This document shows, piece by piece, positions 40,945-50,071 of a stretch of 64,000 nucleotides of DNA (positions are counted from its first letter, which is position 1; every line of letters begins with the position of its first letter). The stretch covers positions 1,638,733 to 1,702,732 of the forward strand of contig DDFK01000001.1 in the NCBI GenBank assembly GCA_002337145.1, given 5' to 3'. A program made the position numbers and the translations under genes. Under the pieces are notes generated by a model. The model worked only from the letters and a program-made list of their open reading frames with translations, did no database searches and was not told where the DNA came from. This stretch comes from Chitinophagaceae bacterium UBA1930 (GTDB lineage: Bacteria > Bacteroidota > Bacteroidia > Chitinophagales > Chitinophagaceae).

Positions 40945-42813
40945 CTATCTTCCCATATAAACCATTAATATCTGTACATCGCTTGGGTTTACGCCAGAAA
41001 TCCTGGATGCCTGCCCCAATGTTTGCGGCTTTATTTTTTTGAACTTTTGTAGTGCTTCGTTTGATATGGCCGATATTTTATCATAGTCAAATGAGGCAGG
41101 TATAATCATGTTTTCTAATTGGCTCATCTTTTGAACAAGTTCTTCTTCTTTCTCAATATAGCGTTCGTACTTTATCTGTATTTCTGCCTGCTCCAATATT
41201 TCAAAAGACAGTCCCGACAAGGCTTTGGCCAAACGTGGAACAGCATTCATAACAGCCGACAGTTCTACATTGGGCCGTAAAATAACTTTTGCAGCCTTTT
41301 GTTTTTCTATCATTGCCGATGAACCGATACTTTCAAAATAAGGATTGATTTCTTCCGGCTCCACGCCAAAGCTTGTAAGTGTATGTTTTGCTTTTTCCAC
41401 ACCTTCCCGCTTGGCAATTACAAGGTCCATTCTTTCTTGCGACGCCAGGCCCAAACGGTAGCTTAGCTCTGTTAAACGCAAATCGGCATTGTCTTGACGA
41501 AGTAATGTCCTGTATTCTGCACGGCTGGTAAACATGCGGTAAGGTTCATCTGTGCCTTTACTTATTAAATCATCTATAAGCACACCTATATAGGCTTCGT
41601 TCCTTTTTAAAACAAACGGTTCCAGGCTCCTTGCTTTTTGGTGGGCATTGATTCCAGCCATCAGGCCCTGGCAGGCGGCTTCTTCATAACCTGTAGTGCC
41701 ATTTATTTGGCCGGCAAAAAACAGGTTTGATATTAATTTAGTTTCTAATGTATAAGTGAGCTGCGTTGGTGGAAAGAAATCGTATTCAATGGCGTAGCCT
41801 GGGCGGAATACCCTGCAGTTCTCAAAGCCTGGTACCGTTCTAAGTGCCTGTATCTGAACTTCTTCTGGTAAAGAGGTAGAAAATCCGTTCACATAAATTT
41901 CTACAGTGTTCCAGCCTTCAGGCTCAACAAAAAGCTGGTGGCGGTCCCTTTCTGCAAAGCGGTTTATCTTGTCTTCTATGCTTGGGCAGTACCTTGGACC
42001 AACGCCTTCAATACGGCCCTGGTACATTGGGCTCCTGTCAAAACCTGTTTTTAAAATATCGTGTACCTGTTGGTTGGTATAAGTAATGTAGCAGCTTTTT
42101 TGTTGGGCTGGTTTTATCTTTTCAATATTGAGGTAGGAGAAACCGACTATTTCATCATCACCTTTTTGTTCTTCCATTTTACTGTAATCCAAACTCCTGC
42201 CATCCACCCGTGGAGGTGTTCCAGTTTTTAAACGGTCGCTTTCAAAACCAAGCGACACCAATTGTTCGGTGATACCGGTTGCTGCTTTTTCGGAAATCCT
42301 GCCACCGCCCAGTTTCTTCTCGCCAATATGGATAACGCCATTCAAGAAAGTACCGCTTGTTACTACCACGGATTTTGACTGTATTTCGTGCCCCAGTCCT
42401 GTTACCACACCACAGGCTTTACCATCTTTAATAATAATGGACTGCACCATGTCCTGGTAAAAATCAACATTGGGGGTCTGTTCCAGCATTTCCCGCCAAA
42501 CCGCTGCAAATACCATCCGGTCGTTTTGCGTTCTTGGGCTCCACATTGCGGGGCCTTTGCTCCTGTTCAGCATCCTGAACTGGATCATGCTTTTGTCGGT
42601 AACAATTCCACTGTATCCGCCAAGGGCATCTATTTCCCTAACAATCTGTCCTTTGGCTATTCCGCCCATAGCCGGGTTGCAACTCATTTGTGCAATGGTT
42701 TGCATGTTCATGGTTACCAATAAAACCTTGCTGCCCAAATTGGCAGCAGCGGCGGCGGCTTCGCAACCGGCATGGCCAGCCCCTACTACTATAACATCAT
42801 ATTGTGGAAACAT
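40945..42813 (-). CDS. mnmG: tRNA uridine-5-carboxymethylaminomethyl modification enzyme MnmG (GidA)
   Basis: 622-aa FAD protein that, with MnmE, modifies U34 of several tRNAs using methylene-THF. Signatures: dinucleotide fold VIVVGAGHAGCEAAAAAANLG at the N-terminus, MSCNPAMGGIAKGQIVREIDALGG, LKTGTPPRVDG and FFAGQINGTTGYEEAACQGLMAG. Length and order are standard. In many bacteria this gene lies near oriC; here the candidate origin is about 9 kb away. Confidence 0.97.
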   Translation of the reverse strand: MFPQYDVIVVGAGHAGCEAAAAAANLGSKVLLVTMNMQTIAQMSCNPAMGGIAKGQIVREIDALGGYSGIVTDKSMIQFRMLNRSKGPAMWSPRTQNDRMVFAAVWREMLEQTPNVDFYQDMVQSIIIKDGKACGVVTGLGHEIQSKSVVVTSGTFLNGVIHIGEKKLGGGRISEKAATGITEQLVSLGFESDRLKTGTPPRVDGRSLDYSKMEEQKGDDEIVGFSYLNIEKIKPAQQKSCYITYTNQQVHDILKTGFDRSPMYQGRIEGVGPRYCPSIEDKINRFAERDRHQLFVEPEGWNTVEIYVNGFSTSLPEEVQIQALRTVPGFENCRVFRPGYAIEYDFFPPTQLTYTLETKLISNLFFAGQINGTTGYEEAACQGLMAGINAHQKARSLEPFVLKRNEAYIGVLIDDLISKGTDEPYRMFTSRAEYRTLLRQDNADLRLTELSYRLGLASQERMDLVIAKREGVEKAKHTLTSFGVEPEEINPYFESIGSSAMIEKQKAAKVILRPNVELSAVMNAVPRLAKALSGLSFEILEQAEIQIKYERYIEKEEELVQKMSQLENMIIPASFDYDKISAISNEALQKFKKIKPQTLGQASRISGVNPSDVQILMVYMGR

Positions 42814-42841
42814 ACTGCAAAGATAAAACAGGCTTGACTGG

Positions 42842-43456
42842 TTAGCCGAACTTTCTTAAAAGTTCCCTTTCTAATAAAATGTCCTCAATACTCACACCTT
42901 GGTTAAGCCTATTGAACTCTTCATTGCTAAATGTAGCTATGGTTTCCAGGTGGGTTTTGTTTTGAACAATGAAATTTTCGATGCCGGGTTGGCTCTGTAT
43001 TGCAGATGTTTCGATGCTTTTAATTTTCTCCAGCATTTTAGTACAAAGGGTGTAGCCTGTTTTATTGTATAAATCTTCGAAGTAGGGCCGTACGGCCATT
43101 ACATCAATACCATGTCCATTGTTTTTGTGAGGTTGTAATGGCTGAACACGCAGGTTTATGAAGTTCCAGCAGAGTTTTAATTCTTCTTCTTTGGAGAAAT
43201 CAAAATAAACAACGGGAACAATATGGTCGAACTGCCAATTGGTTGCAAAGGAGTCCCAGTTCAATTCATCGGTAAACTGTAGCTCGAACCATTTACGTAG
43301 TGTTGTTGAATCCAAACCAAAATAAGGGGCGTAGTTTTCGTTGGGCACGCTTTCAATTACATATCTACGAAAGCCCTGTTGCCACCTTTTACGTTCCCTT
43401 ATTTTTAAATATGCTTCTGAGGGGTTCTCTTTGGGGGTTCTTCTTTTTACATCCAT
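42842..43456 (-). CDS. HNH-like predicted nuclease-fold protein
   Basis: 204 aa from the ATG of MDVKRRTPK (an in-frame ATG 11 codons earlier is less likely because it falls next to the palindrome). The centre matches an HNH/beta-beta-alpha metal motif: FDHIVPVVYF (Asp77-His78), then WNFINLRVQPLQPHKNNG (Asn101, His110). No zinc cysteines. The C-terminal part is helical. It could be a nuclease or a degenerate homologue; no restriction or toxin partner is adjacent. It lies between ybeY and mnmG in one direction, with a strong palindrome upstream. Confidence 0.65.
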   Translation of the reverse strand: MDVKRRTPKENPSEAYLKIRERKRWQQGFRRYVIESVPNENYAPYFGLDSTTLRKWFELQFTDELNWDSFATNWQFDHIVPVVYFDFSKEEELKLCWNFINLRVQPLQPHKNNGHGIDVMAVRPYFEDLYNKTGYTLCTKMLEKIKSIETSAIQSQPGIENFIVQNKTHLETIATFSNEEFNRLNQGVSIEDILLERELLRKFG

Positions 43457-43480
43457 AGTATAAAGATAGGACTTGCATTT

Positions 43481-43525
43481 GTTCCACAAGTCACAGTTCC
43501 ACGGTGGAACCGTGACTTGTGGAAC
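43481..43525. repeat. 45-bp near-perfect palindrome (22-bp arms, 1-nt centre)
   Basis: Left arm begins GTTCCACAAGTCAC, right arm ends GTGACTTGTGGAAC. Arms differ at one position and contain nested copies of GTTCCAC. It lies between the ybeY stop (43529) and the HNH-like gene start, with no T-run on either side, so it is not a typical terminator. Confidence 0.8.
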
Positions 43526-43528
43526 GTT

Positions 43529-43957
43529 CTATTTGAATTTTCTTAGGTATTCTTCTTCTTTGAGCCTCATTAATGAAGCCTCTTTACCTGTTTTATCCTT
43601 GTACCCGCATAAATGCAGGGCTCCGTGAAAGATTACCCTTAGCATTTCTTGTCGGATGGTTGTATTGAATACCCTTGCATTCTCCTTTACCCGCTGTGTG
43701 CTGATGTATATTTCTCCTTCTATAGGCGGAATACCTTTCTTTTCGGAGAAGTCGAACGTGATAATGTCTGTATAATCATCGTGTTGAAGAAAATCCCGAT
43801 TGATGTTTAGCAGGAACTTGTCTGAACAAAAGACATAGTTGAGGCCCTGAAGTTGTTTGCCTTCTGTCTTGAATATTGACTCTATAAACGCCTTGAGTTT
43901 TGTTTTCTCATTGAAAGCAAAAGAACCATCGGCATAGTTGAATGTAACTTTTCCCAT
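43529..43957 (-). CDS. ybeY: Endoribonuclease YbeY
   Basis: 142-aa single-strand-specific metallo-endoribonuclease for 16S rRNA 3'-end maturation and ribosome quality control. The metal-binding motif is HGALHLCGYKD, followed by the typical short C-terminal helix. I choose the ATG of MGKVTFNY; an ATG 13 codons earlier adds non-family residues. Next gene on the strand is the HNH-like gene after a palindrome. Confidence 0.93.
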   Translation of the reverse strand: MGKVTFNYADGSFAFNEKTKLKAFIESIFKTEGKQLQGLNYVFCSDKFLLNINRDFLQHDDYTDIITFDFSEKKGIPPIEGEIYISTQRVKENARVFNTTIRQEMLRVIFHGALHLCGYKDKTGKEASLMRLKEEEYLRKFK

Positions 43958-44006
43958 AAAGATGTTGTTGCTCCAAAATTCGTAACAAAATGCCACTTGA
44001 GAAATT

Positions 44007-44014
44007 TACTTTTG
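44007..44014 (+). promoter_or_regulatory. -7 element for the feoA-nadD transcript
   Basis: TACTTTTG matches TAnnTTTG and lies 17 bp before the feoA ATG. No convincing -33 box at standard spacing. Confidence 0.35.
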
Positions 44015-44031
44015 GTAGCTAAACAATACTG

Positions 44032-44259
44032 ATGAAAAGATTGAGTGATTTAAGCGTTGGGGAAAAGGCAAGGATACATTCATTTGAAAAGGACGAGATA
44101 TTCATTAAATTGATGGAAATGGGCTGTGTACCTGGAGAACTGGTGAAGGTTGAACAGGTGGCCCCGCTTGGCGACCCAATTTCTGTATTTGTTGCTGGTT
44201 ATTCCTTGAGCCTGCGTTTAAGTGAGGCCAGCTCTATTATGGTGGAAGAAATTAATTAG
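44032..44259 (+). CDS. feoA: FeoA domain protein
   Basis: 75-aa SH3-like FeoA domain (LSVGEKARIHSFEKDE; LMEMGCVPGELVKVEQVAPLGDPISVFVAGYSLSLRLSEASSIMVEE). FeoA supports the FeoB ferrous-iron transporter, but no feoB is adjacent; nadD follows after 23 bp. Either feoB is elsewhere or this is an FeoA-like regulator. Confidence 0.9.
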   Translation: MKRLSDLSVGEKARIHSFEKDEIFIKLMEMGCVPGELVKVEQVAPLGDPISVFVAGYSLSLRLSEASSIMVEEIN

Positions 44260-44282
44260 AGAATTGACAATCAAATTGCTAA

Positions 44283-44852
44283 ATGAAAGTTGGCTTATAC
44301 TTTGGATCGTTTAACCCTATTCACATTGGCCATTTAATTATTGCTGAGTTCATAGCCAACAATACCGACTGTAATCAGGTTTGGTTGGTTGTAAGTCCAC
44401 AAAACCCGCTGAAACCATCTTCGGTATTATTAAATGAGTACCAACGTTTGCACCTAGCCAATCTAGCTATTGAAGGGAATAGCGGGCTACGGGTTTCTGA
44501 TATAGAGTTCAAACTGCCCAAACCATCTTACACCATTGATACCTTGACGTATTTAAAAGAAAAATACCCAACTACAACTTTTGTTTTGATACTGGGAAGT
44601 GATAGTTTCCAAAACCTGAAACGCTGGAAAAATTATCAATCGCTATTAGAGGGGTATGAATTCCTGATTTATGAAAGGCCGGGTTATGAAGTATGTGATA
44701 CTTATGGGGCAAACGTCACCATTTTAAAAGCCCCCCTTTTACAAATTTCCTCGACTGAAATAAGGAAGCTTATAAAAGAGGGGAAGTCTATCCGGTACCT
44801 TGTTACAGATAAAGTGAGGATCGAAATAGAAAATGCCAGTTATTATAAATAG
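44283..44852 (+). CDS. nadD: Nicotinate-nucleotide adenylyltransferase
   Basis: 189-aa enzyme forming deamido-NAD from NaMN and ATP. Adenylyltransferase signature GSFNPIHIGHL at 8-18 and C-terminal ISSTEIRKLIKEGKSIRYLV. Overlaps the convergent mannose-1-phosphate guanylyltransferase gene by 10 bp. With nadA, pnuC and nadR elsewhere in the window it covers de novo and salvage NAD routes. Confidence 0.95.
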   Translation: MKVGLYFGSFNPIHIGHLIIAEFIANNTDCNQVWLVVSPQNPLKPSSVLLNEYQRLHLANLAIEGNSGLRVSDIEFKLPKPSYTIDTLTYLKEKYPTTTFVLILGSDSFQNLKRWKNYQSLLEGYEFLIYERPGYEVCDTYGANVTILKAPLLQISSTEIRKLIKEGKSIRYLVTDKVRIEIENASYYK

Positions 44853-45925
44853 GTATCACCTTTGCTTCTTTTTACTTCGGCAACGTATTCTTTAATTTCC
44901 TGCTCCTTGTTCTTGCTGCAGATCATCAATACATCTTCTGTATCTACAACAATCATGTCGTCCAAACCTTGCAAAACAAGCAGTTTGTTTTTGGGTGCAG
45001 CAACCATGCATTTTGTGGAATCGATCACAATGACATTCTCGGCAGAAACGGCATTGCCCAAATAGTCCTTTTCCAGGTTATCGTATGCACTGTTCCAGGT
45101 GCCCAAATCGCTCCACCCGAAAGACGATGGGATTACATACACGTTATCTGCCTTTTCCATGATTGCGAAGTCGATGGAAATATTGGTACATAGAGGGTAG
45201 ATGCGATTGATTGCTTCCCGCTCATTTCCTGTATTGAGGTTCTCTTTCTCGCTATCGAACAGTTCAAACATTTCTGGTTGGTACAGCTCAAAAGCTTTGA
45301 TGATGTTCTTTACCTGCCAGATGAAAATGCCGCCATTCCATAAAAAGTCGCCACTGGCCAAAAAGCTCTTGGCCATTTCAAGCTCCGGTTTTTCGGTAAA
45401 CACTTTCACTTTATAAACCGAGTCTGCTACAGCCAACATATCATGTTGAATGTAACCATACCCTGTATTGGGGTGGGTGGGTTTTATACCCAATGTTACA
45501 AAGGCTTTTAAATGGCTAACAAAATCCAGAGCCTTTAAGCTAATATTCCGAAAGGTTTCCGTATCTAAAATGATGTGGTCGCTGGGTGCAACAATCAAAG
45601 CAGCTTCAGGATTTTTTTGCATCAGCTTAAAAGAAATATAGGCAATGCAAGGTGCAGTGTTTTTTCTGCTTGGCTCTTCTACAATATTATCTTGCAGCAG
45701 TTCGGGCAACTGTTCCTTAATTAAACCCGTGTATTCTTCAGAAGCAACTATATAAATATTCTCTTGGGGAATGAACGACGCGTAACGCTCAAAAGTCCAC
45801 TGTAGCAACGACTTACCGGTGTTCAAAATATCCAGGAATTGTTTCGGGTAAGATGTCCTACTCATTGGCCAAAACCTGCTACCGATACCACCAGCCATAA
45901 TGGCTACATAATAGTTCTTGTTCAT
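44843..45925 (-). CDS. manC: Mannose-1-phosphate guanylyltransferase
   Basis: 360-aa nucleotidyltransferase making GDP-mannose for exopolysaccharide or fucose pathways. Pyrophosphorylase signature IMAGGIGSRFWPMSRTSYPKQFLDI (9-33) and family motifs FTEKPELEMAKSFLASGDFLWNGGIF and SFGWSDLGTWNSAYD. The isomerase domain of bifunctional homologues is absent. Same direction as kdsD-like gene upstream, separated by 44 bp, so possibly one sugar-nucleotide transcript. Confidence 0.93.
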   Translation of the reverse strand: MNKNYYVAIMAGGIGSRFWPMSRTSYPKQFLDILNTGKSLLQWTFERYASFIPQENIYIVASEEYTGLIKEQLPELLQDNIVEEPSRKNTAPCIAYISFKLMQKNPEAALIVAPSDHIILDTETFRNISLKALDFVSHLKAFVTLGIKPTHPNTGYGYIQHDMLAVADSVYKVKVFTEKPELEMAKSFLASGDFLWNGGIFIWQVKNIIKAFELYQPEMFELFDSEKENLNTGNEREAINRIYPLCTNISIDFAIMEKADNVYVIPSSFGWSDLGTWNSAYDNLEKDYLGNAVSAENVIVIDSTKCMVAAPKNKLLVLQGLDDMIVVDTEDVLMICSKNKEQEIKEYVAEVKRSKGDTYL

Positions 45926-45969
45926 AGAAAATTCGTTAGATAAAATTTGGATGCGAAGGAAAGGAAAAT

Positions 45970-46932
45970 TTATACAATTCCTTCTTTTAGCAAGTCATGT
46001 ATATGCAATATCCCCAAATAGGTTCCATTGTCTGAAACTACTAATTGACTTATGTCATTTATTTTTAATATTTCTAGTGCCTCTATTGCCAATGCTTCGG
46101 GTTGTATTGTTTTTGGGTTCTTCGATAAAATGTCCACAGCAGCAACATCGTTTAATGAATCCCTATTCTCCAGCATCCTTCGCAGATCTCCATCGGTTAT
46201 GACGCCCATTATCTTTTCATCGTCATCTGTAACGACAGCAACCCCCAAACGTTTTGCAGAAATTTCCAGTATCACTTCCTTTAAACTTGCATTGCTTGAT
46301 ACCATTGGTTTTGCATTGTTCCTATAAAGGTCGGCCACCCGTAAATATAACCGTTTACCGAGATTGCCACCGGGATGGTATTTTGCAAAATCCCTTCCGG
46401 TAAAATTGTTCAACTCCATCAGGCTTACCGCCAATGCATCACCCATTACCATTTGTGCAGTAGTACTGCTGGTTGGTGCCAAGTTGTTGGGGCATGCTTC
46501 TTTGGCCACAGTCGTATTCAGCACGATGTTGGCTTCTTTGGCAAGATAGCTTCCTGTATTGCCAACCATGCCAATTAACACATTCTCAAAATTCTTAATT
46601 AATGGAACCAGTACTTTTATCTCGGGACTCTCTCCACTCTTGCTTATGATCATTACTACATCATCTTGCTGAATCATTCCCAAGTCGCCATGTATGGCAT
46701 CGGCCGCATGCATAAATAGAGAGGGTGTGCCAGTTGAGTTGAGGCTTGCCACAATTTTTTGTGCAATGATGGCACTCTTACCAATGCCACTAATAACCAA
46801 TCTGCCCTTTGCTTCATGTACGGTTTTTACTGCTTTCTCAAAATCGGCATTGATAAAAGCAGTGAGGCCGGAAACAGATTGGGCCTCCAACGTTATTGTA
46901 CGGATAGCTACTTGCGATATTCTTGATTCCAT
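45970..46932 (-). CDS. kdsD: Arabinose-5-phosphate isomerase, KpsF/GutQ family
   Basis: 320-aa: SIS domain (about 30-185: GRLVISGIGKSAIIAQKIVASLNSTGTPSLFMHAADAIHGDLGMI) followed by two CBS domains (about 205-320). It converts ribulose-5-phosphate to arabinose-5-phosphate, the first step to KDO for lipopolysaccharide. Neighbours manC on the same strand. Confidence 0.94.
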   Translation of the reverse strand: MESRISQVAIRTITLEAQSVSGLTAFINADFEKAVKTVHEAKGRLVISGIGKSAIIAQKIVASLNSTGTPSLFMHAADAIHGDLGMIQQDDVVMIISKSGESPEIKVLVPLIKNFENVLIGMVGNTGSYLAKEANIVLNTTVAKEACPNNLAPTSSTTAQMVMGDALAVSLMELNNFTGRDFAKYHPGGNLGKRLYLRVADLYRNNAKPMVSSNASLKEVILEISAKRLGVAVVTDDDEKIMGVITDGDLRRMLENRDSLNDVAAVDILSKNPKTIQPEALAIEALEILKINDISQLVVSDNGTYLGILHIHDLLKEGIV

Positions 46933-47102
46933 ATTACAAAGTTAAACTTTAACAAGTAACGCTTGCAATTGCAAATTGCCCTCAGTAACTTCGCCATCCT
47001 TCAAAAAAAGCGGTTTATACTTAAGTATATCCTTTATAATCCGTATCTTTTAGTTTTAAACAACCCGATAAGTGAGGGAAGGAAATTTAGACTGACACAA
47101 CC

Positions 47103-49409
47103 ATGGCAACATATAGAGCAAAAGCCCCGGCAAAAAAATCTACCGTAAAAAGAACCACTGTTCCAAAAAGAACCACCAGTACACCCACAAAAAAATCCAC
47201 TGTTTCATTAGCCGAGTATAAGATTCACGAAAGGCTGCACGAATATTTTGGTTTCAAAGAGTTTAAGGGCACACAGGAAAAATCAATCAATAGCCTGCTT
47301 TCGGGTAGGGATACTTTTGTTATCATGCCAACTGGTGGCGGTAAAAGTTTGTGTTACCAACTACCTGCTTTAATAATGCCAGGCTGTGCCATTATTGTTT
47401 CGCCCTTGATTGCATTAATGAAAAACCAGGTTGACTTGGTAAGGGGGTATAGCGAGAAGGATGATGTTGCACACTTCCTGAACTCTTCATTGAACAAGGG
47501 CCAGATTGCAGCAGTAAAAGAAGACCTGCTTGCAGGAAAAACCAAACTCTTATACGTTGCCCCAGAAACATTGACCAAGGAAGAAAACATGCAATTCTTC
47601 AGCGATCTGGAAATTTCTTTTTTTGCTGTTGACGAAGCACACTGCATTAGCGAATGGGGCCATGATTTTAGGCCAGAATACAGAAGGCTTAGGGAAATGA
47701 TGGATGCCATTAATCCTGATGTAGCTGTAATTGCATTAACCGCAACTGCAACACCAAAAGTTCAGAGCGATATTGAAAAGAACCTCGGTTTGAGGGATCC
47801 GAATATTTTTATTTCTTCTTTTAACCGTACCAACCTTTATTACGAGATACAGCCAAAACTTGGCAAGGAAGAAACCATTAAACATATTGTAAAATTCATT
47901 TCGCAGCATAGGGGCAAAAGCGGTATTATTTATACCCTTAACAGGAAAACAACCGAGGAGCTTGCTGAAATTTTGATGGCCAACAATATAAAGGCCGTTG
48001 CTTACCATGCAGGCCTTGACCAAAAATTAAGAGCCGAGAGACAGGACCAGTTTTTGAATGAAGATGTACAGGTAATTGTTGCCACCATTGCATTTGGTAT
48101 GGGTATTGACAAACCGGATATCCGATTTGTGATCCATTACAATATTCCTAAATCCATTGAAAATTATTACCAAGAAACAGGACGTGCCGGACGTGATGGG
48201 CTGGAAGGATTATGTGTATTATATTATTCGCATAAAGACGTTGCCAAGCTTGAACACCTAATGCGTGACAAGCCTTTGAGCGAAAGGGAAGTTGGTGCAC
48301 AGTTAATAAACGAAACCGTAGCTTTTGCTGAAAGCAGTGTGTGCAGAAGAAAAATATTGCTTCATTATTTTGGTGAGGAATGGGACACTAAAAATTGTGG
48401 CAACTGCGATAACTGTAAGAGTCCTAAAGAAAAAATAGAAGCCAAAGACGATGTTGTAAAAGTGATGAAAGTGATTAAGGCATTGGATGAAAGGTTTACT
48501 GCAGAATATGTGATCAATGTGGTTATCGGAAAACTGACACCGCAAATAACCATGTTCCGTCATGAAGGCCTGCCCGAGTTTGGCATCAGCAAAGACAATA
48601 CAGATTTGCATTATTGGAATAGCCTGGTTAGGCAGATGATGCTTGAAAATCTGATTAAAAAAGATATTGAAGAATATGGCTTGTTGAAATTTACCGAGCG
48701 TGGCGAAAAATGGCTTAAGAAACCTGCGTCATTTAAAATTGTATTGAACAATTTATTTGACGATTCGAACGATGATGATGACGACACAGAGAATGCAAGC
48801 CAGACCGGTTCCCCATCAGACGATAAGCTTTTTGAAATGCTGAAGGAGCTACGTCAAAAAGAAGCAAAGAAAAAAAGCTTACCACCATTTGTCATTTTCC
48901 TTGAAAACTCTTTACAGGATATGAGCACGCTTTATCCTACTACATTGGAAGAGCTGGAAAAATGCCAAGGTGTAAGCAAAGGAAAAGCCCTTAAATACGG
49001 CCGCCCGTTTGTTGATCTGATTGCCAAGTACGTTGAAGAAAACGATATTGAAAAGCCAGATGATTTTGTAATGAAAAGCGTTGCCAATAAAGGAAGCAAC
49101 AAGATTTTCATTATACAGAACGTAGATAAAAAAATAAGCTTGGAAACCATTGCAAAAACCAAGGACCTTAAACTGGAAGAGTTGTTGGAAGAAATGGAAA
49201 CCATTGCTGCAAGCGGTACCAAGCTGAACCTTGATTATGCAATTGACGATTGGCTAGACGAGAATGACCAAGAAGAAATTATTGAATACTTCAAAGGTTG
49301 CGAAACATCGTCTTTAGACATAGCAAGAAAAGAACTGGCAGAATATGATTATACCTGGGAACAATTAAAAATTATGCGTATCAAATTTTTAAGTGTTTAC
49401 GGAAACTAA
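47103..49409 (+). CDS. recQ: ATP-dependent DNA helicase RecQ
   Basis: 768-aa RecQ helicase for replication-fork repair and recombination. Low-complexity basic N-terminus (1-38, Lys/Thr/Pro-rich). Walker A MPTGGGKS (75-82), DEAH box AVDEAHCISEWGHDFRPEY, helicase C-terminal QETGRAGRDG, RQC zinc cysteines (CRRKILLHYFGEEWDTKNCGNCDNC), winged-helix, then an HRDC-like region and a Glu-rich C-terminal extension typical of Bacteroidota RecQ. Start ATG preceded by no Shine-Dalgarno. Confidence 0.96.
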   Translation: MATYRAKAPAKKSTVKRTTVPKRTTSTPTKKSTVSLAEYKIHERLHEYFGFKEFKGTQEKSINSLLSGRDTFVIMPTGGGKSLCYQLPALIMPGCAIIVSPLIALMKNQVDLVRGYSEKDDVAHFLNSSLNKGQIAAVKEDLLAGKTKLLYVAPETLTKEENMQFFSDLEISFFAVDEAHCISEWGHDFRPEYRRLREMMDAINPDVAVIALTATATPKVQSDIEKNLGLRDPNIFISSFNRTNLYYEIQPKLGKEETIKHIVKFISQHRGKSGIIYTLNRKTTEELAEILMANNIKAVAYHAGLDQKLRAERQDQFLNEDVQVIVATIAFGMGIDKPDIRFVIHYNIPKSIENYYQETGRAGRDGLEGLCVLYYSHKDVAKLEHLMRDKPLSEREVGAQLINETVAFAESSVCRRKILLHYFGEEWDTKNCGNCDNCKSPKEKIEAKDDVVKVMKVIKALDERFTAEYVINVVIGKLTPQITMFRHEGLPEFGISKDNTDLHYWNSLVRQMMLENLIKKDIEEYGLLKFTERGEKWLKKPASFKIVLNNLFDDSNDDDDDTENASQTGSPSDDKLFEMLKELRQKEAKKKSLPPFVIFLENSLQDMSTLYPTTLEELEKCQGVSKGKALKYGRPFVDLIAKYVEENDIEKPDDFVMKSVANKGSNKIFIIQNVDKKISLETIAKTKDLKLEELLEEMETIAASGTKLNLDYAIDDWLDENDQEEIIEYFKGCETSSLDIARKELAEYDYTWEQLKIMRIKFLSVYGN

Positions 49410-49412
49410 CTA

Positions 49413-49449
49413 AAACAAAAGAGCCGCAAATAATGCGGCTCTTTTGTTT
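49413..49449. terminator. Bidirectional terminator between recQ and DUF2480 gene
   Basis: A 16-bp perfect stem (left arm AAACAAAAGAGCCGCA) with loop AATAA is flanked by T/A tracts usable from both sides. Confidence 0.8.
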
Positions 49450-49450
49450 G

Positions 49451-49957
49451 CTATCTCTTTTTATAAATAGGTACCGTGCTACAAGGTTCGCCATACATAA
49501 TACTTTTGGCAAAAGGTAAAAGCTTGTTCGTAATTTTTATATACGCTGCTTCGGGAATAGGTGTTTCGCCACATCCCTTTACCACTACCCTTTTATCCAA
49601 ATATTCCTGCCCATCAACAGCATCCAAATTTTTTGTAAGTATATTTTCAATAATGCTGTCCTTACCTCCCAATAGCACATCTTTGGCAACTGGTTTTAAA
49701 TAAGTAGCAATCAGCATATAGGCCCACATGGGTATGATTGCATCGGCAGAACAAATAATTCCAACATACTTATTTTCAAATACTGACCAATCAGTAGTTA
49801 ACAATGCTGCCCTAAAATCTTTTTCCTTTAAGATCAGTCCCATAAAAAGATAATCCTTCAAATCAAAAATCATGATTTCCTCTTTTGGGTAATACTGCTC
49901 AATATCAAAACTGATCAACCCACTTTCTGCAACTTTATTTACAATGGTTTCTTGCAT
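49451..49957 (-). CDS. DUF2480 family protein
   Basis: 168 aa from MQETIVNKVAES. Conserved features include ISFDIEQYYPKEEIMIFDLKDYLFMGLILKEKDFR, a CSADAIIPMWAYMLIATYLKP centre and C-terminal KGCGETPIPEAAYIKITNKLLP...YGEPCSTVPIYKK with several cysteines. Widespread in Bacteroidota, cytoplasmic, function unknown. The longer in-frame start upstream is discounted because its extra residues are not family-like. Confidence 0.85.
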   Translation of the reverse strand: MQETIVNKVAESGLISFDIEQYYPKEEIMIFDLKDYLFMGLILKEKDFRAALLTTDWSVFENKYVGIICSADAIIPMWAYMLIATYLKPVAKDVLLGGKDSIIENILTKNLDAVDGQEYLDKRVVVKGCGETPIPEAAYIKITNKLLPFAKSIMYGEPCSTVPIYKKR

Positions 49958-50022
49958 ATACACTGTTTCTTCTTCAAAAGTACAACTATCATTTTTGCTA
50001 GGGCTTTCGCTTTGCGTAAAAG

Positions 50023-50054
50023 AAAAAGCCACTGTTTTTCAACAGTGGCTTTTT
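50023..50054 (-). terminator. Terminator of the ppiD-like gene
   Basis: A 14-bp perfect stem (AAAAAGCCACTGTT / AACAGTGGCTTTTT) with loop TTTC lies directly downstream of the ppiD-like stop. Confidence 0.8.
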
Positions 50055-50071
50055 ATCAAAGAATATCTTGT

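Noticed and set aside
44032..44852. feoA-nadD as an iron operon with feoB
   Set aside because: No feoB within the window next to feoA; the downstream gene is nadD.
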